A stretch of DNA of 64,000 bases from Pseudonocardia sp. CNS-139 (GTDB taxonomy: Bacteria; Actinomycetota; Actinomycetes; Mycobacteriales; Pseudonocardiaceae). The notes beneath the pieces are model-generated. The model searched no databases. It had not been told where the DNA came from and worked only from the letters and a program-made list of their open reading frames with translations. A program made the translations under genes and the position numbers. Every line of letters begins with the position of its first letter. The first letter of the stretch is position 1. Location of the stretch: contig MKJX01000033.1 of assembly GCA_001942415.1 (NCBI GenBank), positions 1-64,000 on the forward strand. The letters are read 5' to 3'. Below, in pieces: positions 1 to 9,505 of this stretch.

Positions 1-137
1 CATGCACACCCGCTGACCAGCACATAACTGATCGTGTCGATGATCAACCGGCGGGAGTGGACGTGCGGCCGTCCACCCAGACGCGGGTTGGTCCGGGGCA
101 GCAACGGCTCGATCAACACCCATTGCGCGTCGGTCAT
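1..137 (-). CDS. IS5-family transposase, N-terminal part (runs off window)
   Basis: The minus-strand frame starting MTDAQWVLIEPLLPR and continuing through GGRP, RRLIIDTISYVL and SGCA matches the N-terminal DUF4096 region of IS5-group transposases (W-x-x-I-x-P-L-L-P, G-R-P, R-R, Y-x-x-x-x-G-C). About 45 residues are visible. The DDE catalytic part would lie left of base 1. The ATG at 137 is the conserved start of the domain, but the open frame continues upstream with PYDSS, so the true start could be a few codons further right. The terminal inverted repeat cannot be set because the other end of the element is missing. Confidence 0.75.
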   Translation of the reverse strand, partial: MTDAQWVLIEPLLPRTNPRLGGRPHVHSRRLIIDTISYVLVSGCA

Positions 138-436
138 CGACGAGTCATACGGCCGAGCAGGCTGGGCGCAGCGACACACGCACACCCGACCGGATGATCA
201 CCGAACAAAGATCGGCTAGCACGTCAGCCACGCTGAGCGATCACCGGGTTCTTCGACGCTCTCTAGCCGCGCGGAGCGCGGGGCCCCGGCTTCCGAGCGG
301 CACGCCGCCCGCCGCGCGGGGCGGCGGGCGGTGGCGGTGACAGAGCCGTTCCAAGCAGATGGGGGGAGCGAATCCTGCTGGTCGTGCTGGTCGTGCGTGT
401 GCTGCCCGGCCTGGGGGAGCCGGCGGGGTGGAGCTG
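138..436. other. Intergenic stretch with one strong hairpin
   Basis: I see no credible gene between the transposase start and the small gene at 437-673. The right end of the insertion sequence should lie in the first 100 bases, but no inverted repeat can be assigned from one end. The only clear structure is the hairpin at 305-331. Confidence 0.5.
305..331 (-). terminator. GC-rich hairpin downstream of the 437-673 gene
   Basis: An 11-bp perfect stem, CCGCCCGCCGC (305-315) with GCGGCGGGCGG (321-331), has a 5-base loop. It lies about 105 bases past the stop of the minus-strand gene at 437-673. There is no T run, as is usual for terminators in high-GC actinomycetes, so the assignment is inference. 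Confidence 0.45.
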
Positions 437-673
437 TCAGGTGGAGCTGTGCAGCCGGACGACGCCAACCGTGACGTCCTCCAGGCCACCGCGGTCGAAG
501 TCGCGGCGCAGCTGGTCGGCCTTGACCGTGGCCGTCAGCCCGTCGAACGGACCGTGGGCGTCGACCTCCCCGGTCTGGGGGTCGACCGCGAGCACGACGT
601 ATCCGTCGCACTGCGTGAGCTTCTCCGCCGCTGCGACCAGCGTCGCCTCGTCGGAAGTCGTGTTCTCCGGCAC
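437..673 (-). CDS. Conserved small protein of unknown function
   Basis: This 78-residue acidic protein begins MPENTTSDEATLVAAAEKL and contains TQCDGYVVLAVDPQTGEVDAHGPF. I recognise no characterised family; the alternating beta-like pattern suggests a small alpha/beta fold. The start is a GTG at 673, fixed by an excellent ribosome binding site, AGGAGG seven bases upstream (681-686). The strong site and protein-like composition make it a real gene. It stands alone, followed by a hairpin at 305-331. No function can be assigned from the sequence. Confidence 0.7.
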   Translation of the reverse strand: MPENTTSDEATLVAAAEKLTQCDGYVVLAVDPQTGEVDAHGPFDGLTATVKADQLRRDFDRGGLEDVTVGVVRLHSST

Positions 674-686
674 CGGATCACCTCCT

Positions 687-1058
687 AGTCATCTAGTACA
701 GCGTCGGCGAGGGCCCCGGTGTGACAGTGTCTCTGGCATACCACCCGTTCGGGTCAGGGTGAATGCGAAAGTTGATCACTCAATGTGTCGCCGGCCGCAC
801 CGTGGGCGCCGTTAGTGGGGGGCCATATCGGTAATCGTGTTCGTATCGGCACCGGGTGTCATCACTGGGCGTGCCCGGATACAGGGCGGTCGGCGGGCGG
901 GTTCAGTGGAGTCCGACCGGCGCCCGGCGGCGGCGTGTCAGCGGCGGGTGGCACGCCCGGTCCGGTGACACGGTGCTCCTCTTGATCGCTCAAGGTGACG
1001 GAAACGAACCCCCGTCCGGCTGGACACAACCCGGTCGGGCGCTGTAATGCACCGAATG
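687..1058. other. Intergenic stretch, no gene seen
   Basis: No frame here has convincing protein content. The region should hold the promoter of the minus-strand gene at 437-673, but I could not choose a -35/-10 pair. A 12-bp palindrome ACCCGTTCGGGT lies near 745. Confidence 0.4.
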
Positions 1059-1105
1059 GCAAAGCCACCTCCCAGGCCCACCGAGTGGCCGGAAAGTGGC
1101 TTTGC
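1059..1105. terminator. AAAGCCAC-type inverted repeat behind the MFS gene
   Basis: GCAAAGCCAC (1059-1068) pairs with GTGGCTTTGC (1096-1105), a 10-bp perfect stem around a 27-base loop. It lies just past the stop of the minus-strand MFS gene at 1129. The same AAAGCCAC/GTGGCTTT core recurs at 58336-58392 and 62275-62319, so it appears to belong to a terminator family of this genome. Confidence 0.6.
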
Positions 1106-1128
1106 GGACCTTTCGGGACGCGCGCCGG

Positions 1129-2540
1129 TTACTCCGCGCGCACGGTGCGGCGCCGGAGGCCCGGCGCGGTGAGGAGAACACCGAGAACTCCGGCGGCCAG
1201 CGGCACCACGAGACCGGCCCGGTAGCCGTCGAGCAGCGCGCCGGGCGTCCCGCCGGCGGTGTTCGCGACGATCACCGCGGTCACGGCGGCCAGCCCGAGC
1301 GCCGCGCCGAACTGGAACGAGGTGGCGAGCAGCGCGCTGGCGAGCCCCTGCTCCTCCGCCCGGACGTCCTCCGTCGCCGCGATCGTCAGCGGCCCGTACG
1401 CCAGCGCGAACGCGACGCCGAGCGCGAGCAGCGCCGGGAGCAGCCGGAAGAAGTCCCACTCCGGTCCGAGCGGCAGGAGCAGCAGGTACGCGACCACCGA
1501 GAGCGCGAGCCCGACCACCAGCACCCGCGCGTTGCCGAACCGGTTGACCAGCAGCGGCGTCAGCGTCGGGGCGAGCACGGCGTCGATGCCGGCCACGGCG
1601 AGCGCGAGCCCGGTCTCGATCTCCGACCAGCCACGCAGCTCCTGCAGGTAGAGCACCACCGTGAACTGGAACGCCATGAACGCGCCGACCAGCAGCATCG
1701 CGCCGGCGTTGGCGCGCAGCAGCGGGGCCGAGCGCAGGATGCCCAGCCGCAGCAGCGGCGAGGACGAGCGCCGCTCGACCGCCACGAACACGGCGAGCAG
1801 CACCAGGCTCGCGGCCAGCGTCAGCAGCGAGAGCCAGACCTCGACCTCCGGCGCCCGCACGACCGTGACGACCAGCAGCACCATCGCGCCGGTCAGCGTG
1901 ACCGTGCCCGCGACGTCGAACCCGCCGGCCGGGCGGTCCAGCCGCTCCTCCCGCGGGATCACGGCTACCGCGGCGACGAGGATCACCGCCGCCATCACGA
2001 CCGGGGCGAAGAACACCCAGCGCCAGTCGACGGAGGTCAGCAGCCCGCCGGTGACCATGCCGAGGGAGAACCCGCCGGCGCCGGCCCCGGCGTACACGAG
2101 CACGGCCTGGTTGCGGGCCCGGCCCGCGGCGAACGTCGTCGTGATGATCGAGAGCCCGGCCGGGGCCATGAACGCGGCCGCGACGCCCGTGACGAACCGG
2201 GAGAGGATCAGCACCCAGCCCTCGGTGGCGAGCCCGCCGAGGCCGGAGAACAGCACGAAGACCACCAGCCACAGCAGGAACATGCGGCGCCGGCCGAGCA
2301 GGTCGGCCGCGCGCCGCCGAGCAGCACGAACCCGCCGTAGCCGAGCACGTACGCGCTCACCACCCACTGCAGGGCGCTGGTCGACATGCCCAGCTCGGCG
2401 CGGATCGACGGGAGCGCGACGCCCGTCATCGAGACGTCGATGCCCTCCAGGAAGACCGCGCCGCAGAGGACGAGGAGCAGTCCCCACGCGTGGCGGGTCA
2501 GGCGCTCGTCGGGGAGCGTCGGGGACGGGGATACGGACAC
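1129..2540 (-). CDS. MFS drug:H+ antiporter, DHA2 type (one frame break)
   Basis: This membrane exporter of the major facilitator superfamily is about 470 residues long. The N-terminal part reads LTRHAWGLLLVLCGAVFLEG, then ALQWVVSAYVLGYGGFVLLG. The motif GGRAADLLGRRRMFL between helices 2 and 3 is recovered only by joining two frames near 2310-2316, where one C appears to be missing. Many hydrophobic segments follow, as expected for a 14-helix EmrB/QacA-like pump. It diverges from the HxlR regulator at 2615 across 74 bases, the usual arrangement of a pump and its repressor. The substrate cannot be told. I treat the frame break as a likely sequencing deletion. Confidence 0.85.
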
Positions 2541-2567
2541 CAGTGCCTCGTTTCGGTCGATCCGTCA

Positions 2568-2586
2568 CGGTTCCTTCTTGTAACCG
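2568..2586. promoter_or_regulatory. Candidate operator between MFS pump and HxlR regulator
   Basis: CGGTT (2568-2572) and AACCG (2582-2586) form an inverted repeat with a 9-base spacer in the divergent promoter region. HxlR dimers commonly bind such repeats, but assignment to this regulator is inference. Confidence 0.3.
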
Positions 2587-2614
2587 ACCGCATCGTGCGT
2601 CACCATCGACAGCT

Positions 2615-3067
2615 GTGGAAGAAGGCACTTCGAGGTCACCGAGTCACTGCTGCGACACCGACGGGCCCTACAACGACGCCTACCAGTGGGACACGCGGGA
2701 GGACTGCGAGGTCCGCCAGATCCTCGACCGGATCGCGGACAAGTGGTCGCTGCTGGTCATCGCGCTGCTCGACCGCCGGACGCTGCGCTTCACCCAGCTG
2801 CGCCGCGAGATCGACGGCGTCAGCCAGCGCATGCTCACCGTCACGCTGCGCCAGCTCGAACGCGACGGACTCGTCCGCCGCACCGTGCACCCCGTGGTGC
2901 CGCCGCGCGTCGACTACGAGCTGACGAAGCTGGGCACCACGCTGCTGGAGACCACCCAGGCCCTCGTGGCGTGGACCGAGACGCACCAGGGCGAGGTCGC
3001 CGCGGCCCGCGCCGACTACGACCGGCGGAAGATCGCGGAGGGCGAGGCGGCGCCGGCGGGCGTCTGA
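2615..3067 (+). CDS. HxlR-family transcriptional regulator
   Basis: A protein of about 150 residues with the HxlR winged-helix signature: a conserved Cys (REDCEVRQILDRIADKWSLL), then FTQLRREIDGVSQRMLTVTL and RQLERDGLVRRTVHPVVPPR, followed by VDYELTKLG. The start is taken as the GTG at 2615 (MEEGTSRSPSHCC), which lies beside the divergent promoter region and keeps the extra N-terminal Cys pair and the DAYQWDTREDC segment. No good ribosome site precedes it, so a later start is possible. Divergence from the MFS pump suggests it controls that pump, perhaps in response to a redox-active or electrophilic compound as other HxlR proteins do. Confidence 0.85.
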   Translation: MEEGTSRSPSHCCDTDGPYNDAYQWDTREDCEVRQILDRIADKWSLLVIALLDRRTLRFTQLRREIDGVSQRMLTVTLRQLERDGLVRRTVHPVVPPRVDYELTKLGTTLLETTQALVAWTETHQGEVAAARADYDRRKIAEGEAAPAGV

Positions 3068-3085
3068 CGTTCTAACCTTCCCGCC

Positions 3086-3708
3086 ATGGACGTCCAGGTC
3101 GTCGACCACCCGCTGGCCAAGCGCGCCTGTCCGAGCTGCGGGACGCGCGCACCAGCAACGCCGCGTTCCGCGCCGCGCTGCGCGACCTGACGCTGATGCT
3201 GATCTACGAGGCCACCCGCGACGCGCCGCTGGCCGCGGCCCCGCTGCACACCCCCGTCGCGCGCACCACCGGCTACCGGCTCTCCGACCCGCCGCTGCTG
3301 GTGCCCGTCCTGCGCGCCGGGCTCGGCATGGCCGACGCCGCGCTCGGGCTGATGCCGGAGGCCCAGATGGGGTTCGTCGGGCTGGCCCGCGACGAGGAGA
3401 CGCACCGGCCGGTGCCGTACATGGAGTCGCTGCCCGAGTCGCTGCACGGCCGTCCGGTGTTCGTGCTGGACCCGATGCTCGCGACCGGCGGCTCGATGGC
3501 GCACACCATCGGGCTGCTCACCGAGCGCGGCGCCACGGACGTCACCGCGATCTGCGTGCTCGCGGCCCCCGAGGGCGTCGAGCGGCTGCGGACGAGCGGG
3601 CTGCCCGTGCGGGTCGTCACGGCGAGCGTGGACGAGCGGCTCAACGACTCCGCGTTCATCGTCCCGGGCCTCGGCGACGCGGGCGACCGGCAGTTCGGGG
3701 CCGTCTGA
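3086..3708 (+). CDS. upp: Uracil phosphoribosyltransferase (one frame break)
   Basis: Makes UMP from uracil and PRPP in pyrimidine salvage. The protein of about 207 residues begins [12 protein letters not shown] and contains [11 protein letters not shown], the [21 protein letters not shown] segment and the PRPP loop [14 protein letters not shown], and ends [19 protein letters not shown], all typical of Upp. One base appears to be missing near 3120, after LAK; an extra G there gives [18 protein letters not shown]. It lies 18 bases after the HxlR gene. Its neighbourhood (M20 amidohydrolase, purine phosphorylase, phosphohexomutase) matches the M. tuberculosis upp region. Confidence 0.92.
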
Positions 3709-3792
3709 GCTGCCGGCCCAGCTCGCGCCAAGAGGAGAAGGCGCAACGCGACCGGTCCGTCGTACCCACCTCGTACCCGCCGGTCAGGGCGG

Positions 3793-4368
3793 TCAGGCTG
3801 CGGGGTCGGGCGCGCGCCAGCCGTCGAGCACGGCGAGCAGCGCGTCCTCGAACTGCGCGCCGGCGCCGTCCGGGAGCAGGCCGCGCCGCTGCAGCGTCAC
3901 CCAGCCGTGCACCGTCGACCACAGCGTGACGGCGGCCGTGGCCGGGTCGAGGTCGGACCGCAGCGCCTTGTCGAGCACGGCGCGTTCGACGAGGTCCTGC
4001 AGCGGCCGCAGTGCCGCGTCCGCACCGGCCGGGCGCAGGTCGCCGGTGAACATCGCGTCGAACAGGTGCGGGTCGGCGAGCGCGCCGCGCCGGTAGGCCG
4101 CGCACATCCCGAGCACGTCGTCGACCGGGTCGTCACCGGGATCGACCGCCAGCCCCTCGGCGAACCGGCGGAACGCCTCGTCCACCACGGCCGTGAGCAG
4201 CGCGGGTTTGCCCCCGAAGAGTGAGTAGACCGCCGTCGTGGACGTGCCGCAGTCGCGGGCGAGCGTGCGCAGGCTCACCGCGGCGAGCCCGCCGGCCGAC
4301 AGTATCGCGCCGGCCCGTTCCAGCAGTCGGTCCCGCAGTGCGTCGTCGTGGACCTTGAGCCGGGCCAT
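3793..4368 (-). CDS. TetR-family transcriptional regulator
   Basis: A 191-residue regulator. The N-terminal helix-turn-helix spans about residues 10-55 (ILSAGGLAAVSLRTLARDCG, then TSTTAVYSLFGGKPALLTAV), and the C-terminal half resembles the WHG-type ligand domain (AVTLWSTVHGWVTLQRRG). The start is the ATG at 4368 (MARLKVHDD). It diverges from the GDSL hydrolase at 4552 across 183 bases and may act on it, or on itself. No operator could be picked by eye and the ligand is unknown. Confidence 0.88.
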   Translation of the reverse strand: MARLKVHDDALRDRLLERAGAILSAGGLAAVSLRTLARDCGTSTTAVYSLFGGKPALLTAVVDEAFRRFAEGLAVDPGDDPVDDVLGMCAAYRRGALADPHLFDAMFTGDLRPAGADAALRPLQDLVERAVLDKALRSDLDPATAAVTLWSTVHGWVTLQRRGLLPDGAGAQFEDALLAVLDGWRAPDPAA

Positions 4369-4551
4369 CGCCGGAGGTTAGCTCTCCCGCTCGGCGCCGC
4401 TCGTCCGGCCCACCTCCGTGCGATCGGCCTGGACGCGCGGCGCCCCGACGGCCATGATCACCGTGCAGGTCTCGGTTCGGTAACGTGCATGTCTCGATCA
4501 CCGACGCCCAAGACCGGCAGGTGTCCGACGAGACCGCCCGATCGGGGGAAC

Positions 4552-5295
4552 GTGAAGCTGCTCGGCTTCGTGCGTGCCGCGCTGGTGCTCGCCTGCGCGG
4601 GCGCGCTGCTGACCGCGGCGCAGGCCCGCGGGCCGGCGCCCGCGCCCACCCCGGTGCGGGCCGGTGCCACCACCGGTGCCACCCCGCGGGAGCCGGTGCG
4701 GATCATGCCGCTGGGCGCGTCCAGCACGGTCGGCACCGGCAGCGCGTCGACGGCCGGCTACCGCGGCCCGCTGCAGCAGCTGATGGCCGCCGCGGGCGTC
4801 CCCGTGGAGCTCGTCGGCTCGCAGCAGGACGGCCCGCCGACCGTGCCCGACCGCGACCACGAGGGCCACGCCGGCTGGACGATGGCCCGCATGCTCCCGT
4901 ACGTCGCGGGGTGGGTGCGCGCCGCCGACCCGGACGTCGTGCTTCTGCACGTGGGCACGAACGACCTGCTCCAGGGCGTGCCGGCGGCCGTCGCCGCGGA
5001 GCGCCTCGACGCCCTGCTCGACACCGTGCACGAGGCGTCCGACGCGCACGTCGTGGTGGCGGGGGTGTGGGCGCCGCTGCCGGGCCGCCGCGTGGAGCGC
5101 GCCGAGTTCGCCCGGCGTGCGGCCGAGGTCGTGGCCGGGCACCGGGCCGAGGGGCGCGCCGTGAGCTTCGCCGACACCGGCAACCTGCTGGACCGGGCCG
5201 AGCTGTCCGACGGCCTGCACCCCAACGCCGAGGGCTACCGCCGGATCGCGGCGATGTGGGTGACGCAGATCCGTGCCGCGCTGCGGCGCCCGTGA
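4552..5295 (+). CDS. Secreted SGNH/GDSL-type hydrolase
   Basis: A predicted exported esterase or lipase of about 247 residues. The signal peptide is VKLLGFVRAALVLACAGALL ending TAAQA. The SGNH blocks are visible: block I as MPLGASSTVGTG (the usual GDS is GAS, retaining the candidate nucleophile Ser), block III as HVGTNDLL with the key Asn, and block V as SDGLHPNAEGY with Asp and His. The GTG at 4552 is chosen because it sits directly before the signal peptide and after GGGGG; a frame-consistent ATG at 4489 would add 21 unlikely residues. A hairpin at 5313-5341 follows. The substrate is unknown; such proteins cleave acyl esters of lipids or polysaccharides. Confidence 0.85.
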   Translation: MKLLGFVRAALVLACAGALLTAAQARGPAPAPTPVRAGATTGATPREPVRIMPLGASSTVGTGSASTAGYRGPLQQLMAAAGVPVELVGSQQDGPPTVPDRDHEGHAGWTMARMLPYVAGWVRAADPDVVLLHVGTNDLLQGVPAAVAAERLDALLDTVHEASDAHVVVAGVWAPLPGRRVERAEFARRAAEVVAGHRAEGRAVSFADTGNLLDRAELSDGLHPNAEGYRRIAAMWVTQIRAALRRP

Positions 5296-5316
5296 CATCG
5301 CGGCGCCCGTGACATC
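5283..5316. repeat. 17-bp tandem duplication across a stop codon
   Basis: GCGGCGCCCGTGACATC occurs twice in direct tandem (5283-5299 and 5300-5316). The first copy carries the stop codon of the GDSL hydrolase, so the duplication leaves the protein unchanged and pushes the terminator hairpin downstream. Confidence 0.8.
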
Positions 5317-5341
5317 GCAGCCCGGGGAGCAGGCTGCGATG
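5313..5341 (+). terminator. Hairpin terminator of the GDSL hydrolase
   Basis: CATCGCAGCC (5313-5322) pairs perfectly with GGCTGCGATG (5332-5341) around a 9-base loop, 18 bases after the stop codon. The convergent amidohydrolase ends at 5395, so the hairpin may serve both strands. Confidence 0.65.
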
Positions 5342-5394
5342 CCAGGGTCGTCGGATGGCTGGGTCGTCGGGATGCCTGGGCCGTCAGGGAACCG

Positions 5395-6633
5395 TCAGGA
5401 TGTGAGCGCGGTGAGCGTGGCGTGCGTCAGGACGCGCGCGCCGAACGGGATCGCACGCTCGTCCAGCACGAAGGTGGGCTGGTGGAGGTCGTACATCCGG
5501 CCCTGACCGGACCACACGCCGAGCCGGGCCATCGCGCCCGGCACGTGCTCCAGGTACCACGCGAAGTCCTCGCCGCCGCTGGACTGCTCGGTGCCGGTGG
5601 CCGCCTCGGGACCTCCGACAGCGACGGCCGCGTCCGCCAGCATCCCCGAGCTGACGGCCTCGTTGACCACCGGCGGGACGCCCCGGATGTGCTCCAGGAC
5701 GTAGCCGACCCCGGTGGGCGCGAGCAGCGCCCCGACGAGCGTGCGGACCTTCTCCTCCAGCTGGCCCCACGTCGCGTGGTCGGCCGTGCGCAGCGTGCCG
5801 CGCAGCACGCCCTCCTGCGGGATCGCGTTGGCCGCCTCGCCGGCCTGCACGGCGCCCCACACGAGCACGGTGCCCGAACGGGGGTCCACCTGCCGGGTGA
5901 GCAGCAGCGGCAGCTGCGTGATGAGCAGGCCGATGGCCTCGACGAGGTCGGCCGTGAGGTGCGGGCGCGAGGTGTGCCCGCCGGGCGAGGTGAGCCGGAT
6001 CTCCAGCACGTCGCAGGCCGACGTCAGCGGGCCGACGCGGGTGCCGACGCGGCCGACCTCCAGCCGCGGGTCGCAGTGCAGGGCGAAGATGCGGTCGACG
6101 CCCTCCATCGCGCCGTCGGCGACCATGTCGATCGCGCCGCCGGGCTGGACCTCCTCCGCGGGCTGGAAGACCAGGCGGACGCGGCCGGGCAGCGACGGGG
6201 CGGAGGCGAACGCCAGCCCTGCGGCGAGCACCATCGCGGTGTGCGCGTCGTGGCCGCACGCGTGCATGACGCCGTCGACGGTGGACGCGTACGGCAGGCC
6301 GGTGGCCTCGCGCAGCGGGAGGGCGTCGATGTCGGCGCGCAGGGCGACGCAGCGGTCGCCGTAGCCGACGTCGCAGACCAGGCCCGTGCCGGACGGGAGA
6401 GTGCGGGGCTCCAGTCCGGCGGCCGTCAGCCGCTGCGCGATGAGCTCGGTGGTGCGGTGCTCGGCCCGGCCGAGCTCCGGTACGGCGTGGATGGAGCGGC
6501 GCAGGGCCACCACGTCGGCGCGATGCTCGGCGAGCCACGTGTCGAGCCACGCCGGGCCGCTGCCTGCGGCGATGTCGGCGACGGCGAGGTCTGTGGTCGG
6601 CACCAGGTCCGTGTGCGCCTCCAGCAGGGTCAC
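5395..6633 (-). CDS. M20-family amidohydrolase (AmiA/AmiB-like)
   Basis: A zinc-dependent N-acyl amino acid amidohydrolase or peptidase of about 412 residues. Metal-binding motifs are visible as HACGHDAHTAMVLAAG, then FQPAEEVQPGGA with the catalytic Glu pair, and the dimerisation lid region LTSPGGHTSRPH; GEDFAWYLEHVPGAM supplies the late metal ligand region. The start is the GTG at 6633 (MTLLEAHTDLVP), because AGGTGG lies upstream at good spacing; longer in-frame extensions are arginine-rich and unlikely. M. tuberculosis has two such genes (amiA1, amiB1) beside its purine phosphorylase gene, deoD, and this copy sits in the equivalent place. The substrate is not known. Confidence 0.88.
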   Translation of the reverse strand: MTLLEAHTDLVPTTDLAVADIAAGSGPAWLDTWLAEHRADVVALRRSIHAVPELGRAEHRTTELIAQRLTAAGLEPRTLPSGTGLVCDVGYGDRCVALRADIDALPLREATGLPYASTVDGVMHACGHDAHTAMVLAAGLAFASAPSLPGRVRLVFQPAEEVQPGGAIDMVADGAMEGVDRIFALHCDPRLEVGRVGTRVGPLTSACDVLEIRLTSPGGHTSRPHLTADLVEAIGLLITQLPLLLTRQVDPRSGTVLVWGAVQAGEAANAIPQEGVLRGTLRTADHATWGQLEEKVRTLVGALLAPTGVGYVLEHIRGVPPVVNEAVSSGMLADAAVAVGGPEAATGTEQSSGGEDFAWYLEHVPGAMARLGVWSGQGRMYDLHQPTFVLDERAIPFGARVLTHATLTALTS

Positions 6634-7046
6634 CGGGCACCACCTGGCCCGTCGACCTCCGGACGGTTCGCCTCGGCACGGCGCATCACCGGGCCGTGCG
6701 GCGAGACTGCTCTCACGTGCATCTCCCAATGGTGCTCACCCGGACGGCGGTAGACCAACCGGAATCGGGGGATGGGGACGAACGCTCGCCGAGGTGTTGC
6801 CGTTCTGCTGCGGGCGGGCCGGAGCCGTGACGAACGGTCGTGTTTTCCTGCGACGAACGGGTGTCGCACCCGTTCGGCGCGTGCAGCTGCACGTGCATTC
6901 GAACGCCGGGCGCTGCGGGCGGATGACCGCACGTCCCGGGCTACCCGGTCCGGCGACCCCCGATGCCGCCTGCGGGTGAAGGCCCCCCGAAGGCTAGCGA
7001 GGGGGCCGACAGCGCAGCGTGAGGGAGGGCTGGTCAGAATGGGTGC
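6634..7046. other. Divergent intergenic region with hairpins
   Basis: No gene is seen between the amidohydrolase and the kinase. It holds a perfect 10-bp hairpin (6854-6876), a 12-bp palindrome GTGCAGCTGCAC near 6885-6896, and a GGCCCCC/GGGGGCC repeat at about 6980-7006 just before the kinase. Promoters for both genes must lie here. Confidence 0.5.
6854..6876. promoter_or_regulatory. Perfect 10-bp hairpin or operator upstream of the kinase gene
   Basis: CGAACGGGTG (6854-6863) and CACCCGTTCG (6867-6876) flank a 3-base TCG loop. It could be a regulator site or an RNA hairpin in the leader of either divergent gene. The sequence does not decide. Confidence 0.4.
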
Positions 7047-8691
7047 GTGTCAGAGGATGGCCCGGACGCCGAGAACGTGCGCCGGATCGGCGGCCGTTAC
7101 ACGCTGTCCGACCTGCTCGGCGCCGGTGCCATGGGCACCGTCTGGTCGGGCTACGACGAGGTTCTGCAGCGCCGGGTGGCGGTCAAGGAGCTGAAGGTCC
7201 CCCCGGGAGTGCCGGCCCAGGAGGTCGCGGAGGCGCGCGAGCGCATCATGCGCGAGGCCCGGGCGCTCGGCGGTCTGTCGCACCCGAACATCATCACGGT
7301 CTTCGACGTCGTCGACGTCGCGGGCGAGCCCATGGTCGTCATGGAGCTGGTGCCCTCGCGCAACCTGGCGACGATCATCGGCGAGCAGGGCACGCTCACG
7401 ATCCAGCAGGTCGCCGTGGTCGGCTTCGCCACCGCGGGCGGGCTGCGCGCCGCCCACCGCAGCGGCATCACCCACCGCGACGTCAAGCCCGGCAACGTGC
7501 TCATCGCCGACGACGGCCGCGTCAAGCTCACCGACTTCGGCATCGCCCGCAACGTCGCCGACGCCCCCATGACCAGCGCCGGGCTCGTGCTCGGCTCGCC
7601 CGCGTACATCGCGCCCGAGGTCGCCGCCGGCCAGCCCGTGACGCCCGCCGCGGACCTCTGGGGCCTGGGCGCCACGCTCTTCGCCGCCGTCGAGGGCCGC
7701 CCGCCCTACGACGTCAACGGCGACCCGGTCGCCACGATCACCGAGGTCGTCGACGGCGACGTCCCGCGTCCGCGCGGCGCCGGCCCCGTCGCCGACGTGA
7801 TCATGGCGCTGATGCGCAAGGAGCCGGACGCGCGGATGCCGCTGGAGGAGGTCCGCTCCCGGCTGCGGCCCCTCATCGACGACCCGGACGACCCGCTCTA
7901 CCCGGCTCGCCGGACGCCCCGACGATCGGCGCCGGCATCCCCGTCCCTGGCGTCGCCCGCACCGAGCTGACCGGCGCCCGATCGCGTCCGGCGCCGGCCC
8001 TGCTGCCGCCCGCGCGACCGGGGCCCGCGCGCCCGTGGGCGGGTCGCCGCTCGCGACCTCGCCCGGTCCGATGCCCGGCCAGATGGGGCCCGTCGGCGGT
8101 CTGCCGGGCCCCGGGCGGCCGCGGCCCGCCGCGCGCAGCCGCCGCCCACCCGCGCCGGCCACCGTCACCGGCGGAGCGGCGGTCGGGCTGCTGCTCGCCG
8201 GCGCGGCGGTCGTGCTCGTCGGGGTGCTGCTCGGCTGGTCGGCCACCCGCGCCCTCGGCGGGCAGTCCCCGTTCACCACGCTCAACGTGACGTCCTCGAA
8301 CACCGCCGTCTCCCAGCACAGCGACGGGCTGGGCTTCTCCGTCCCGGTGCCGCGCAACTGGTCGGCGTTCCAGAACGAGCCGCTCGGCGGCCGGCCGTCC
8401 GTCAGCTTCGTCAGCCCGGACGGCAGCGAGGAGCTGACCGTGGAGCGGCTCGCGTCCGTCCAGGACGGGCAGGCCGTGCCCGGCACCGTGCTGGAACCGC
8501 CCACCCCCACCGCGGACGGCGGCATCCAGGTCAGCTACGCCGCGGACGACCGCACGTCGTGGCGCCGGATCGTGCCCGCCGGGCAGGGTGCATGGGCGCT
8601 GACGCTCACCGTGCCCGAGCGCGCGGCCGGCTCGACCTCGGCCGAGCTGTTCGACGTGCTCGCGCGCGGGTTCGCGCCCACCACCGCCTGA
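7047..8691 (+). CDS. Membrane-anchored Ser/Thr protein kinase (PknB class, frame breaks in the linker)
   Basis: An Hanks-type kinase of about 548 residues. The kinase domain (about residues 12-275) shows GAGAMGTVWSGYDE (glycine loop), RRVAVKELKV (lysine), GITHRDVKPGNVLI (catalytic loop), LTDFGIARN and GSPAYIAPEVAAG. A proline-rich linker follows, then one transmembrane segment encoded near 8165-8235 (AVGLLLAGAAVVLVGVLLGW), then an extracellular domain of about 140 residues that matches no PASTA repeat and may be a sensor. The reading frame changes twice between about 7905 and 8035, consistent with two missing bases in the linker. The start is the GTG at 7047. The substrate and ligand are unknown. 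Confidence 0.88.
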
Positions 8692-8709
8692 TCTCCTAAG
8701 CTGCGGCGC

Positions 8710-9502
8710 ATGAGCGCGCCCGACGCATCGCCCGCGGCCGCCGCGGCGGCCATCGCCGCCGCGACCGGCGTCGGCACCCACGACGTCGCCGTGGTGCTGG
8801 GCTCCGGCTGGCGGCCCGCCGCCGACGTCATCGGGACGCCCGCGCACGAGGTCGCGATGGCCGAGCTGCCCGGGTTCCGGGCGCCGGGCGCGGCCGGGCA
8901 CGGCGGGACCGTCCGCTCGGTGGCCGTCGGCGAGCGCCGGGCGCTCGTCCTGCTCGGCCGCACGCACCTGTACGAGGGCCACGGCGTCGAGCCGGTCGTG
9001 CACGGCGTCCGCACGGCGGCCGCGGCCGGCTGCCGCACCGTGCTGCTCACCAACGCCGCGGGCGGCATCCGCGAGGGCATGCACGTCGCAGCCGGTGCTG
9101 GTCTCCGACCACCTCAACCTCACCGCGCGGTCGCCGCTCGTCGGCGCCCGGTTCGTCGACCTCACCGACCTCTACTCGCCGCGGCTGCGCGCGATGGCCC
9201 GCGAGATCGACCCGGAGCTGACCGAGGGCGTCTACGCGGGCCTGCCCGGGCCGCACTACGAGACGCCCGCCGAGATCCTCATGCTGCGCACCTTCGGGGC
9301 CGACCTCGTCGGGATGTCGACGGTGCTGGAGGCCATCGCCGCGCGGGCCGACGGCGTCGAGGTGTTCGGGCTGTCGCTCGTCACGAACATCGCCGCGGGC
9401 CTGTCCGGCCAACCGCTGGACCACAGCGAGGTGCTCGCGGCCGGCGCCGCGGCGGCCCAGCGCATGGGCGAGCTGCTGCGCGACCTCGTCGCGAAGGCCT
9501 GA
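8710..9502 (+). CDS. punA: Purine nucleoside phosphorylase (one frame break)
   Basis: Splits inosine or guanosine with phosphate into base and ribose-1-phosphate. The protein of about 264 residues belongs to the trimeric PNP family: [14 protein letters not shown] (phosphate loop), [50 protein letters not shown] and [12 protein letters not shown] with the purine-binding Asn. The frame jumps at about 9087, where two bases seem to be missing after GMHV; restoring them gives [13 protein letters not shown]. The phosphohexomutase starts three bases after its stop, so the two are one operon. This matches the deoD-pmmB pair of M. tuberculosis, and ribose-1-phosphate handling links the two enzymes. 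Confidence 0.92.
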
Positions 9503-9505
9503 CCC

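Noticed and set aside
1096-2340. Long plus-strand frame opposite the MFS gene
   Set aside because: Composition is dominated by R, G, H, Q and E with no domain; the minus strand encodes clear membrane helices.
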